NCBI RefSeq assembly: GCF_016920785.2
Contig: NW_024609857.1
Location: 191,593,027-191,657,026 of the forward strand
Origin: Ixodes scapularis
Taxonomy: Eukaryota; Arthropoda; Arachnida; Ixodida; Ixodidae
DNA length: 64,000 bases
Direction of reading: 5' to 3'
The position numbers and the translations under genes were made by a program. The first letter of the stretch is position 1. Each line of letters begins with the position of its first letter. The notes under the pieces are model-generated. The model was not told the origin of the DNA, searched no databases, and saw only the letters and a list, made by a program, of their open reading frames with translations. Positions 32,756-44,582 of the stretch are shown here, in pieces.

Positions 32756-34870
32756 TATTTTAGCAAGCCTTTCGGTAAGACAAAGAAAGGCAAGCTAATC
32801 CAAGGGGATCCATTTCGGCAACATGAATAAAGACGGTTATCAGTTTACATAACCGGCCTCTTCTTTCTGGTTCAAACCACCAGACACAACGCTGCCTACC
32901 TGTTTCGAGGTGCTATGCTTCCTTGTTTTCAGCTACTAACCCTTGTTCAACTGCAATTGGAATGTTTTGAATGTTTGTTTCCCGATTCAATCAGGCCTGT
33001 GTGAAATTTAACCTTTTTAAGTCACTGCGTGTCATTCTCCCAAATTTTGTCTGTTTTTGTTACTTTGCTGCTGGAGTGATTGAAGTCCAGGCTAGAGGCA
33101 AGGTACTCATAGCCCTTAGCTTGTCCACATTTCTACATGCAACAAAATCAGCAAACTAAGAAATGGAAACTCAAGAAGGTAGGTCAAGGGTAAGACGGGC
33201 TGGGGAGGAGGAAGCAGACGGACCCTGGAGAAGAGGGGGAACCCCCTTCTCGCTTTAGCGTCGCATCAGCTTCCTCCTCTCCGGCCCGTCTTACCCTCGC
33301 CCTACCTTCTTGAGTTGCAACGGACTATAGCACTCGCAACAAGCAGATGGCAACTTGTGAGCCATTTAGCCCCCACTGTAAACACCTTGACTTATTTTCT
33401 GCCATCACACAGAGATAAAATTAAAAGGCTATGGCATTTCAAATCAAAATCCTCTCACAAATGCTTGCACTGCATCAAGACATTGCTCTTGAGCCCTCCC
33501 AAACATTTTCCTGCATGGTAACCTAGATGTATATGTAAATTATGAGATTTCACTACTTTCGTGTTCATTGTGCCCAAAACACCTCTCCGACTTGGTAGTG
33601 TGCATTCTACAAAGGTGAGAAAAATAATCTTAAAATTGCAATAACATTTTTAAATGTGTCGTTTCCTCAGGAGGATTTATGGAAGTGGAGGTATGAAAAC
33701 TAAAGGAACTTACTGTGAAATGGAGTTTCAGTATGATAATGCTTGTCTGTCTCTAGAGAAAATTTATGACTAGGCTAGGAAGTTCCAAAACTGCACAAAT
33801 GCTTGCGAAGCCTGTAACCGCTGCAAAAAATAGGGCGTCGCCACTTGATATGTGTTCCTCAGTAAAAAAGTCTTGGAACTTGTGCCGTGTTTGAACTCCC
33901 AACTCCAGTACAGACAAGCATCGCCATACTGCAGTTCCATTTAACAAGGGACCTTCAAAGTTTTCAGTACCTAAAAAATGATGACACAACACTACTACTC
34001 TTTGGTGCCTCACTTAAATGGTGTGGATATCTTTATGACGGTACTCGGACATCATGCTGACTTACTGTGCTGCCACCAATTGGACACTCTCGAAATGATT
34101 GGTAATAATACTGCCAACTTACGGAACGATAACACCGTATCTCGAAATGTCATTGCAAGTTTTAAGTTGATTTGCCCTTGTATAAGGTCTCAAAAAAAAT
34201 CTACCAATGATGACAATGTCAAATTAAAACTAAAGTGGACCAAGAGGTATGTCATTAAGACTCAAACAAGCTTTTTTCAAATATACAGGGGTAGAGAAAA
34301 GACCTAGTTATACAGACCAACATAATAATTGAGAAAGTAAAAATAAATACAATGTTGCAGAAAAGCGAAGCTGTGCCTAGGACAGTTCATATTGGCCTTT
34401 TACATAAAGAGGTACCACAAGCAGATAAGGTTTTTAGCATAAGCTATACGCAAGATTACTCTGCATTTCAAAATACAAAATGAAGTCACTGCACAAAAAG
34501 TTCTGCATGACTGTGTAGAGCTTGATTTGATAAAGCAGGGCAACAAATGTGCTTTGCCATAATTACAAAAGAACTGAACTTTCCCGTAAATTGAACAATG
34601 ACGCCTAGCACTTGATAATGTCACCAAAAGAAGTCAAGATTTCCTTCCCCCACTAACCACTTTGGGAAAGCAGCGCTTCATACAATTCTGAAAGTCAAAT
34701 AAATTTTATATTCGGGATTCTCACAAAAGAAATAAAGTAACTACAGGAGAAAGAGAAAAAAAAAACTGCGAGTTGGTGAACAATATTCATAGTAACCCTA
34801 GACAGGAGAAATCAAAAATTGAACAGAAGCAAAATAGGAAATGACAACAAAAAAACACAAAATGTCCTCG
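32756..34870. other. Spacer between the two convergent transposon genes
   Basis: Contains AATAAA at 32826-32831 for the plus-strand transposase, the foldback at 33168-33316, and AT-rich DNA with short meaningless frames. No third transposon gene is seen. Confidence 0.5.
33168..33316. mobile_element. AACTCAAGAAGGTAGG foldback MITE
   Basis: The left arm AACTCAAGAAGGTAGGTCAA and the right arm, inverted, match for about 48 bp (GGGTAAGACGGGC, GAGGAGGAAGC), around a short GC-rich loop with AACCCCCTTCTCGC. 149 bp, non-coding. No clear target duplication. Confidence 0.7.
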
Positions 34871-35052
34871 CTAATGTAACAATTCAAGGTGTGGGAGCAG
34901 TTGATCAAAATAAAAATCTTGGAGCTCCATGCTCACTTGCACTCCAGTCGTTAGGGCAAAAGCGAATTCTTTCTACAAGAATGAACTGTTCACCAAAGAC
35001 TACAAAGTCGCCCCATTGCAGCCCTGCAATAGCCATCTGCCCAAGAGTGGTT

Positions 35053-35082
35053 GAGCTCCAAGATTTTTATTTTTATCAACTG
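35053..35082. repeat. Inverted micro-duplication of the gene's own C-terminal sequence
   Basis: On the plus strand GAGCTCCAAGATTTTTATTT followed by TTATCAACT recurs in inverse at 34899-34928, where on the minus strand it encodes the normal C-terminus (LQDFYFDQLL). The copy at 35053 lies between RTHD and GQMAIAG of the YqaJ domain and introduces three stops. See findings. Confidence 0.7.
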
Positions 35083-36637
35083 TCATGGGTACGCTTGAGT
35101 TTAGGGCAATCCCCCTTAATCTCAGAACAGAACTTTAAAGTTTTGAGTTCTTCTACAGACTTGTCATAAAGGGTCTTCGGACACTTTACTTCCAGGACTC
35201 CATGGGGAGGGACCTTAGTTGGGTCGAATACAATTCTATCCGGTGACGCACCCAACCAGGGTGTCGAAGGATCGACAAAAATGCCGCACGATCCAACAGT
35301 CGCACTGTGCCCCAAGCTCTGCAGCACATCCATGTACCGCTGGACAGCGATGGGCTCTTGCGTGATGCCATGCCTGTGAAAAGAAGGGCAACAACTCTAA
35401 AATCCCTACAAAATACATGATTAGTTCGTCTTTTTGATAACGCAATCAATCGAGCACTCGAGAAATGCCTTAGAAGGCTACCGCTGTAATAAGTTCATGA
35501 GATTGTGTAGGCCAGATATTTTTCAGTGTGCAACCATCAAAGGAGAAAAGGAGTCGCTGATCCTACATTTTTACCAGAATTCTTTGCGGTTGGTGATCTC
35601 TCTATCGCAACTTGTTCTCCGGCGGTTGTGCACTGAAAATGTGTGGCTTACACAAAGTGCACGGTCTGGAAAGCCCACTAAACCTGTAAAAATATTTGGT
35701 GGAGGCGCTAGCACCTGTGCACAAAACTAGCACTGGCACAGCCTTTTTGTGCAAAGTGTGACGAGCTCTGCACAAAAAGCTAGAGCAAAAAACCCAACTA
35801 GTCTGGTTGAAGTGATTTTGGGACCATGATTATTGTAGTATTTTCAACTACTACTGTAGTTGAGGCTCCGTACTGTTTCTGGGGGTGACAGAGTAACAAC
35901 TTCTTCCACTAGATGACATAAAGTGATTTCCGGTGCATGTTACTCCAATGTAAAGAGCTGCGCTTTTCGTGCGTAAAGCCCTGAGACGATGTGCAAAGAG
36001 TAAATGGAGCATGGTATGATGTTTCTTCCGGGATTTTGAAGTGTGTCCGGTGCTTCAAGAGAAAAACAAGCAAAATGCGGATGAAGAGTTGTCGTCTATC
36101 GCGTCTAACGTGTCGAACTGCGGTCTGCCTACCTTCCATCAATGAAAAGTGGCCAAGGTAACAAAATTAACAGGTTCGGATTTTGTTACCAGCTTACGCT
36201 TGTGTCAGAAAGTGTTTACAGCATAGTAACAATACAATATTTGTTTTGAATAGACTTGTGACTATCATATGTGTTGTTTTAACACAGAGTTTCAATCGGC
36301 ACTGGACGGAAACTCAGCAATTATTGACAATCGTCGTTGTGTTCGAGGCGGCAAGAGTGAGGCAGTGGTTTTAGACTAATATTTTTTAATCGAATATTGA
36401 ATAGATGCTGTGCCTTTCTCCATGCCTTGCACCACTGTTATACTATGCTTAAACAAAAATTCAGCTGCACTCGAAAAGGTTGTTCCCAACCTTCTAATTG
36501 CCCACTTATGAGCTCTGTTAAATTTAATCTAGCTATAGTTATACACTGGCCTCAGACAGTAAAATGCATACATTACGATGGCAAGTAAATGACAGATTTG
36601 ACATAAAATTAAACCTATACACGAACTCAACTCTGTG

Positions 36638-36720
36638 ACGTCGCGGCGCAGTGGTGGCGCATCGGACGCACTTCCGGTCTGGGGCTGTGGGCAGAAGTCC
36701 CTATGCCCTGCAAAATTTTG
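36638..36720 (+). repeat. tRNA-like SINE head, degenerate
   Basis: GGCGCAGTGGTGGCGCATCG resembles an A-box followed by a tRNA-like D-arm and anticodon region (CGGACGCACTTCCGGTCTGG). GTGGGCAGAAGTCCC holds the B-box position in poor form. It is more likely a relic of another tRNA-derived SINE family than a functional tRNA. Confidence 0.4.
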
Positions 36721-38010
36721 AAAGGAACCAGACAAAAACCTGCCTTCTCGTCAAAACGCCACGACTAGGGCCGTACCAAAAGAGTCGAGGAAGGTTTAAA
36801 GGTCAGTTTTTTACGTGCTCCGTTCGTCCAAGAATCTGGATATGTGCCGTGAGAAGGGAGAAGCAGACGCCATCGGACAACAATTGCTTGGGCGGGAAGC
36901 ACTTAGGGTTGAATTCACGGATACTTGTGGTCATCAGATTTGTTTTGTTCCAACATGAACGCCAGAAAACCGTCAAGTTGTGCGGACCACCTGCAGACTA
37001 TGTTCAGTCCGTCTTAATGTTCAAACGGCCGCCTGATCGTTCAAACCGTCGTCTGCTTTTTCAAACGTTTCTGCTTGTCGTCTGCTCTCTTAGACGACGC
37101 CGGCCCGCAGACCAAATGTTAGCCCGGTATTTGCGATAATAAGTAAGTGCAGGCCTCAAAGGACTTACGTTTGAAGGTTGGAAAGCAAGCTCGATGTAAA
37201 CAGTAGATACAAGGAGATATTAATCATTGTTACCAGTGACCATCACCGACTTGTTATGCCTAATTCACTTGGTCCGATTCTGCTTGCAATTTTCAGTATC
37301 GGCGTCGACCATCTCGGCTACAGTTCACGCTGTTGCAGCCCAAGCGGCGTCGCGACTGAAATTTGCGAGCGAAATCGCATCATGTGAATCAGGTTTTAGC
37401 TTACATACTGCGGCGTCCACGCGGAATGAAGCGCCACATGTCACATTATTCACGCGAAGTTTTGTGGTGTAACGAGCCTCCGTAATTTCGCTGACGCCGC
37501 TTCAGTAGTCAGACATCGCCAAGAAGATGTAGAATCAATAATTCGAATGCGAAAAAGGGCAGGGGGACTCACACCGACGCCGACAAGATCGCATTTCAAT
37601 GGTTTGTTTATGGGCAACGGGGAGCTTCTTGCCCACACCCCCATCGCGCATGTGCGGCGCCGGTGGCGTCCGCTAGGGGCGCTCCGGTTTGCTTGTAAAC
37701 ATGAGTTGGTGTATAAGGAAGCCCCGCCATACCTAACTGAGGGGATTCATAAATCTTCTTAGGTGACAGTCACACTCATTTGTCATTTAGAAGGTACATG
37801 CATACCTTCAGAAGTAGCTTGTTTGAGGGCGTACATTACGTAAGTCGCCCCCCTTTACCTAGCCGAAAACTCTTCCAGGGCGTCACCAAGCACTCCCCGA
37901 GAAAGCTTTGGAGAAGCACCAGCTTGTATGGCTACCATCATAAGCGCATGTAATTTGGCAAAAACCGAAATAGCATAAGGTAAAGCAACAATGCCTTCGT
38001 GCAACGTGTA

Positions 38011-38113
38011 GTAGCCGCTCCGAGAACTCCGACTCGAGTTACTATAGTAACTCGAGTCGGAGTTCCCTTGGCTCCGAACGTATATATACGTTCGGAGCCA
38101 AGGGAGCTGCTAC
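38011..38113. repeat. Three-stem cloverleaf-like palindrome
   Basis: Two perfect 40-bp palindromes abut exactly: 38025-38064 (AACTCCGACTCGAGTTACTA and its complement) and 38065-38104 (CCCTTGGCTCCGAACGTATA and its complement). An outer pair, GTAGCCGCTCC at 38011-38021 and GGAGCTGCTAC at 38103-38113, closes them with one mismatch. The whole can fold as a stem carrying two hairpin arms. Confidence 0.85.
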
Positions 38114-38418
38114 TGAACGTGCCCAATAGGTATTATGTTTCATTTTATTTAAGTAATTTTAAGTAACGCCTGCGTAAAGAGGGCATACCGTATCGCAGGA
38201 TCCCTCGAGAGGTCTCTTGTGCTGGTTAGGTTGTGCAGCCCTTTCTGCGACCAGACCTCACGTGTGGCTGCCACTCCAAAGCTCGACGCCGTTAGTCGAA
38301 GCGCACGTTCTTTGTGCCATCTTGGACTTTTTGCTTGTTGTCTTGTATCTCGTTCAAGGGCCCTTGCTTGAGTCGGTGACAGGCATAGCCCCTGCAGTAG
38401 GAATTTTTCAAGAACATA

Positions 38419-41112
38419 CTGAAACACAGTTTGGGGGATTACATGGCTAGCCAACGAAGAGCATTTGGCACGCTCCGATGAGAAATTAGGTATTAATGAG
38501 GCCAAAAGAAAGAACTGTGTTTGCAAAGCGTAACCCAACGTTAGGCCGTAAATTCAGACACCAGAAAACCTCTCCCGGTCAACTTCATCTCAACATACAC
38601 AAGACAGGTTTGAAAAATGCAGGTGTTGACACGAGAATGGGAAAATTGCTTGTGAACGTGCATTAACTGTGCATGCTCTCCAGTGTTGCTAAAGGCAGTG
38701 AGCGCGTGCTCGAGGGAAATACGTCATTGAATTCTTGACTTATCAGTGATTAAAGAACAACACTGCTTAATTTTTTGTTTTTGAAAAAAAAACAAAAAAC
38801 AATGTAGTCCTTTTCAGTATCACCTAGAAAGGCCAGAGGTCAAATATTGCAATGTAGTTCTGTGTAAATGCTTCTTAAAAGGTCCAGAAAAATTCGCAAC
38901 TCGCCAAGTTGCCAAAATCGGCTGACTGGAGCGAGCGAATTGAGGCGCAACCAACAGCACAGTTAAGGTTACGGCATGGATGTAGCCAACATTGAGCTAA
39001 ATGTCGTCACCATTGTCCCCTTTTGCTTGTTTTTATTTCTCCGGGCACGCGTAACGGGTGACGTAAGCAACAATTCCTCTCGGCACGCCTCCACAGTGGG
39101 CTTCTTGGGAACCGTTCAGCCGCCCCGCCGTGGTCCCGCCGTTACCCGCATCAAAACCGCAGTCGTAATCTCACCGTTTCTCATTACTGTGTCTCAGAGT
39201 TTCGTCCACACAACGAACACTATGTGTGCAGACTTATGCCGCAGTTGTGCACACGTCGTCGAATGTCGTAGACACCAAAAGATGGCGAAGAGTGCGGTGC
39301 AGACGACACTTGTGCCTGGAATACGCCTGCCCCAATCCTGCCCATCGTTCCGTCGAGGATCATGTGACATCTTGTACCACATCATAGCCGTGTTTTTGGT
39401 GGCCCGAGGCCAATGTTGCCAGAGGGAGCTGAAGTTTCGGTTTCGATTTCTGCTAGTGTTCGAAATTAGATTAAGAAAGACACCCATAGTTTGTCGGCAG
39501 CACGCTGGCGTGGATAGCCACATTTCGCTACTGCCAAGGTAGCGCTCTCATAAAGTGCTTGCGCCGCGCTGAGCTCAGCCGTGCAGCCTGTTTGCCCAAA
39601 CGGGCAGTGCGGCCAGGCCCGCACCTCTAACCGGCGGCTGGGTCGCTGCGTGCGCTGCGCTGCCATGGAGAGGGCTTCTCTAGTGCGGTTTTTGGAACTA
39701 TGCCGTGCGAGAGCCAACAGGAGGCTTGTTCCTTGACACTATGACACGCGCCAGCCAAAGGGAGCCTATCAATCAGATCGCGGCTTCAAATAAACGACAG
39801 GCTTCGCTTCATTGGGACAAGGGAGTTTAGGTGCTGTTTGGCGCAGCTTTAAAGCTGATGACGTCGGTTCGCTCCATAAGACAGTTAATGCTTTTGCAAT
39901 AATATATACACAGTTTTTTGTGAAGCAAATTACGTAGTGTCGTTTACTAGAGCTTTTTAATGCAAAATCACTGATTATCCTGAAATCTTCGGAATTGGCG
40001 GAGTTGCAGTTAAGTATATAGAAATCATGCTTAATAATTAAGGCGTTTGCTTATCTTAGAACTTTCCAGAGTTGCGTCGGCATTGTTTTTTTAGCTTTCT
40101 TTGTGCGTGTCGGCGTTTTGGAGGGAGCCTTTGCGAGGCCAGAGCGGCCGCAATGCGAGAGCGGTTCCCCCACGGTCGTTAGGAAACGTCTCGGGTTTCG
40201 GGAGTCTGCTCGGAGAGATTCCTGGGACGGCGCGTTCTTGGAGCTGCTTGTGGATTTTAGCCGAATGTTCCTGTGTATAGAGGGGTTTGCCGCGTAGTGT
40301 AAAATTGTCACTTTTTACCCAGGGCAATAATTTAGCGGTTGGCGCCAGTCAGACTGGGAAAATTGCAGAGAACAACTCTACGAGGAATTTGGGTTTGACG
40401 GTTGGAGCGCCAAGATGACTGCTCGCCGACCATTGGAGAACAGTGTACCACGTGTGAGTGGTAGAATTTGAAGAGATTGGTTGATTCCTGAGGGGAAAGG
40501 AGGCCCCTACAGGCCTACAAAAGGAATGCGAAGAGGATATTGGGGGATTCGGACTTTGGATTTGACAGAGAGAAATGGGGACGGGGGTCGAGACTTGAGA
40601 CGAGGCAGGATGGTTTCCCAAGTTGGGAGTAGTAACTAGAAGTGTAAATAAATGCACATAGTTGTCTACAAGCAGTGAGTCAACCCGTCAATCAGTGACG
40701 TTCGTGCCACCACGCTCCAGACCATTGGAGCGGAACCTGCCTCCCACACCACCGGGAGGAACAACGAACAACTTTAACTGTTGTCCTTTAAAGGAGAATG
40801 AAGAAGGAGACCTCCTGGGGTGGACTTATGGTGGTAACAATATAAAGACCTCGCTTATGAAGAAGCTAACTGTAAGCTGTAATTTTTTTCTTTTTCCGTT
40901 TTTTTTTTGTAACGAAAAAAAGTAAACACCCGAAGTACCAATCACAGCTAACACTGAAAATTATTCGAAGCCTTCCAATGGGCTGTGACGAAGCGGCGTA
41001 AAGCATGGGTTGCTAATTGTGCTTGAGGTATTCAGTTCATACAAAATCAGATGCACATTATTTTTGTATATTGATCTTCCTTAAAGTATCCTAAGAGCAA
41101 TGCTGACATTAC
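38419..41112. other. Intron 2 of the YqaJ gene
   Basis: A patch at 39488-39545 (GCTGGCGTGGATAGCCACATTT) is similar to 58976-59035 (GCTGGCGTGAACAGCCACGTTT), indicating a dispersed repeat. No other gene or clear element was recognised. Confidence 0.45.
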
Positions 41113-41798
41113 CTCAAGGATCTTGTGGCCCTCAAAACACGAAGGCACATCCCAGGGCTCGGCACCCCTGAAGAACTCGTACTCGTGCAGTGGAGGCGGA
41201 TCGGTGGGAGCACTCTTGAAGTGAATGTTTGTCACCACCTTGAACCCAAAGGGCAATTGCGCTTGTTGGTACACCTGTGGCGCAAGGGCAGACGAAATGC
41301 CGAACTTTGTTTTCACGAAAACCTGTCCGGTCCCTCCCAGCAAGCTCCTGCCAAACTCGGTGGTTCCATCCAGGTCCATCATGGCTTCAGCGAAGTTCTT
41401 GGTGGCGGAATCTTGTTCGCTTTGACTGCGGGGAACAGCTCGGCTTTCCTAGAGGCGACTTGTTGTTGGAGTTTCTTAGCCACCTTCCCGGACACTTCTC
41501 CAGTCAACAGACTGTATGGAAGTTCCCCTGATGCGCTCGCCTCTTGGAACCCTCCACTGCTGTGGAAGGTCAGTGCAGGAGAGCTGCACTGGCGCTTCAG
41601 AAAAGCCCTTCCTCTGCAGCAGTTCAAGTGTCCGAACAACCCCCATCAAGTGGTTGCAAGCAGCCTTTCCTGCTGGGCAGTCGCAGTGCCCATCTTCAAC
41701 ATTGCCAGTAACACTGAGGGCAGCCACCACGGTGTACGGACGGTCATTCTTTTTTTTTGCTTCGGAAGTATGAAGCTTTCAGGGACCATATCCCTGCG

Positions 41799-42598
41799 CT
41801 AAAGAAAATAAATAATGTTGTGATGTTATTTTTTATCAATGGCTAATGCACAATGAAGTAACGAACAGAGCACATTATACATTTTTTTTTTGTTTTGCAA
41901 ATAACTTTGGAAATTAAATGGTTACATCACTTCTACATCACACATTTTTCAAATATTTTGCTTTGCATCCAACCCTGTGGCAAAGCACACTACTTCAAAG
42001 GCGTTTATGTCACATCACCGCAAAGCATTTCGTCGTTTTGTGTGAATGAGTACAAAGCGTGCCACAGAAATAACAAGCGACCGCTAGTTTGTCCTTTTAC
42101 CTTGCACAGCTGCAAAGGTAAAAGTATTGAAAGGTATTAGTGGGTTTAAAATGTGCTTATCTGAAGCACCGATCAAGGCGATAAATTTTGGAATTTGACC
42201 CTACCATGCGGAAGTAAAGATTGCGCTTCATGTTCGCGTGAGCACTCTATGTTAAAGGCTGAATCGCATCTGAGCGATTTGGCGAGCGGCGAGTCGAGCG
42301 ACGGCACAAGCGACGAAAGTCGGCTAAGCGACGAAACTTTTTCACTGTCGCTTGTCGCGTCGCTTGGTTTGGGATTTCTAGAAAACGACGCTCATCGCCT
42401 TGGTCGCTCGCTCGTCGCTTTTATGCGGTGTACTTCCCGAGCGACAGCGAAGCTAGTCCCCTGCGTCTGTTTCGTCGCACATCCGGAGAGTACTGGCGGC
42501 CTCTAACTACAGCCCGTAAATTATAACCGGTTCCTATAATTTTCTGATGCATACTAATACATGTCTGATGTCGTAACTACAAAGATCTTAGTAATTAC
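41799..42598. other. Intron 1 of the YqaJ gene
   Basis: The part at 42240-42440 is rich in GCGACGAAA/TCGTCGC words, which suggests an inserted GCGAC-rich repeat. No terminal repeats could be fixed. Confidence 0.45.
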
Positions 42599-42888
42599 CT
42601 TTTTCTTGCGTAGTTGGCCTTTATGAATGCGGCGACCACGAAGCCCTCAACGAGGAAGTTGTAGCTTCTGTCGAATTGTCGTTCCGAGTCCGATCGGCTC
42701 TTGAAGAAGCGATATACCTCATCATCTTTAACGGCTGGGAGTTGGGAAAGGTCGTTTACCCAACCCGTGATCGGGAAAACGCTACCTGCAGCCATACAGA
42801 GGCGAAGGGATCGACGAAACAAGAACGCTACAGTCAAAACAACTATGCCGGCCGCAACGGAGTCCTTCCCAATGGCGCCGGCCGCCAA

Positions 42889-43224
42889 TGTTGTTGGACT
42901 CGTTCAGCGGATTTTCGCTGTTTCCAGATTTTTTGAAAAGGGTCTATACCAACAATCCATGTTGTTGTCACCTTGCATCTGTATATTCGTCGCATTGTCA
43001 TGTTCACGAGGCGCGGCAACACGAACCTCCATGGTACGGGCTGCTGCGTTTCCGGGCGGCTCTCCAGAGCCATAAAGACTAATGACAAAATCCTTTGCTG
43101 ACCAGCAGCCGGTAGCGCCTTAAAATAGAGAACAATAGTGTTTCATCGTTTATAAGACACAAATTCCAAAACTACACCATACTTGTGGCGCACATCACTG
43201 AAATAACACACGCAATACAGAAAA
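42889..43224. other. Presumed right end region of the ISL2EU-type element
   Basis: Upstream of the YqaJ first exon on the minus strand. No terminal inverted repeat matching the region before 29542 could be found by eye, so the element boundary is not fixed. Confidence 0.35.
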
Positions 43225-43226
43225 TA

Positions 43227-43363
43227 GGGAGTTTTAGCAGACCGTCTTTCCCCCTCCGCTACCCAGAACTCTACAGCCAAGGCCATCGGCACGCAGGCGC
43301 AGTGGCCGTTTCTTAGTTGTGGAGGGCTTAGCGGAGGGGGAAACACGGTCTACTAAAACTCCC
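43227..43363. mobile_element. GGGAGTTTTAGYAGACCG MITE
   Basis: The left arm GGGAGTTTTAGCAGACCGTC and the inverted right arm (GGGAGTTTTAGTAGACCGTG) continue through TTTCCCCCTCCGCT. TA is present on both outer sides (43225-43226 and 43364-43365). 137 bp, non-coding, strongly palindromic. Confidence 0.8.
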
Positions 43364-43489
43364 TAATAACAGATTGTCTCTTGAACGCAAAACGGCAAGA
43401 TACACATGATTGGGAGTTATTTTTTGTTTCTAAAAGCCAAATTCAGAAACCCAAACTAAACTAATGTTTGCTGAAGCTACCATGCCTTA

Positions 43490-44045
43490 TCACTTACAGA
43501 CTATCAATGCCATACCGACTGCTTCAAGTTTTCTTTTTTTCCTAAAACCATTACTGAATGGAATGAGCTGCCTTTTGACATCGTAAACACGACTTCCATC
43601 CAATCATTTAAAGCCTCGCTCTTTTCATTATTTAAATAACCTCGAGGCTACTTATTGCTTATTGTTTTGATTTTGTTGTGACTGCTGTCTGTTAGCCAAT
43701 TTTTCAATGCACTGCTCCTGAAATAGTTTGGCAGCTATATATCTCGAACTAAGTTGTGTTGGTCGTTTGTGTATATAACATCGTTCAATGTCTTGTTCGC
43801 TTTCTAGCGTAAATGCTAAAATGTACATGGCAAACTGTAATGATGCTCACTGTTTCGTTTCATTGTTGTGCAGTATTTCGGTTGTCGGTTTCACGGTTTC
43901 TGCTCTTTAATATGTTCGTTGCACTGGCCTTGTCCCCTATTGTACGTTTCAGGCATTGTTTAGAAGCCCGTCCTACAACGCCCTCCTTGAGAAGGCAGTA
44001 GTATCTGTAAATAAAAATAATAAAAATAAAATAAAAATAAAAAAT
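43490..44045 (+). pseudogene. 3' end of a CR1/jockey-type LINE
   Basis: A short frame reads CHTDCFKFSFFPKTITEWNELP followed by DIVNTTSIQSFKASLF and a stop at about 43640. This is the conserved C-terminal signature of CR1-like open reading frame 2 (F.P.T...WN.LP). An untranslated 3' region of about 380 bp and a tail of TAAATAAAAATAATAAAA-type repeats follow. The 5' part of the element is missing, as usual for truncated LINE insertions. Confidence 0.7.
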
Positions 44046-44464
44046 ATCCTGTGCATCGTTCCGAAAAAGTATCAAACGAAAACACTACGCAACACTTCGG
44101 GCGTTGTTTGACACCTCGAGAGACTGGCTTGCACTGGTGTAGCGTAGCGCGTAGCGTAGCGCGTAGTCGTAGTGCGTAGTCGGGAAATGTCTGCGACTGA
44201 TGATGATGATAGCTTACTAGCCGCCCCCCTCTAAAAAAAAGAAAAAAAAAAAAAAGACGGCGCGGCGCGGAGATATATCCGAAGACGACACCGCCACTAG
44301 TTACGTTGACCGCCACGGCCGCCGCTAACATCCTGGTGCGCATGCGCGTCGACTGACGCGGAGCTCCCCTCCGTGAGGGCTGGATGTGGCGTTGTAGGCG
44401 TTCTGTCTAATGTAAATGAGCGGAGTGGAACGTATTCTCCCTGGTACTGTATTTGCCATCCCCC

Positions 44465-44550
44465 TCCGTACCCTACCCTCCTCCGCTTCAAAAGCTACGC
44501 TCGAATTCGGCATTGCAGAAAATTGTAAACGTATTTCATTCTTTGTTTTA
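44465..44550 (+). repeat. Right-end fragment of GAGCGCAGC family
   Basis: ACCCTCCTCCGCTTCAAAAG then CTACGCTCGAATTCGGC and CAGAAAATTGTAAACG match the right end and flank of the 1197-1722 copy (CTGCGCTCTAATTCGG... GTTGTAAACG). Because the flank also matches, the family probably extends beyond the GAGCGCAGC termini, or the elements are inserted in a larger shared repeat. Confidence 0.5.
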
Positions 44551-44582
44551 ACGCATAGTCTTTCTGCATTGCAATGATAAGC

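Larger units (their letters stand above)
35374..38188. other. Intron 3 of the YqaJ gene
   Basis: Contains a tRNA-like SINE head near 36638-36720, a weak THAP-like remnant near 36830-36915, and the three-stem palindrome at 38011-38113. The rest is AT-rich and unassigned. Confidence 0.5.
34871..42888 (-). pseudogene. SWIM zinc finger + YqaJ nuclease protein of ISL2EU-type transposon, decayed
   Basis: Second gene of the transposon, in four exons on the minus strand: 42888-42599 (ends AAAAG/GTAATT), 41798-41113 (CTTTAG/ to GAG/GTAATG), 38418-38189 (TTTCAG/ to ACG/GTATGC), 35373-34871 (CACAG/ to stop). All junction phases agree, giving about 560 codons. Exon 1 has DDEVYRFFKSR...NFLVEGFV. Exon 2 has a SWIM finger (CDCPAGKAACNH) and LPQQWRVPRG. 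Exon 3 has RLTASSFG. Exon 4 has the YqaJ core, GASPDRIV then LEVKCP (D...E-x-K), then GQMAIAGLQWGDF. Such proteins are lambda-exonuclease-like nucleases; their role in transposition is unclear. Lesions: an extra A in the A9 run near 41752, TAA at 41476-41478, TAG at 41449-41451, an inverted insertion with stops at 35053-35082, and a frameshift near 34930. The initiator Met is uncertain; MAAGS 31 codons downstream is an alternative. Confidence 0.8.

Noticed and set aside
33168..33316. Terminal inverted repeat of the ISL2EU element
   Set aside because: It is a compact foldback lying between the two genes, not at the outside, so it is treated as a separate MITE.
36651..37139. Possible second THAP domain (WICAVRREKQTPSD...C....H)
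   Set aside because: The stretch resembles the THAP W..A+RRE..TPS motif, but the zinc ligands are misplaced (C-x4-H) and no N-terminal C-x4-C is found. At most a decayed remnant; not called.
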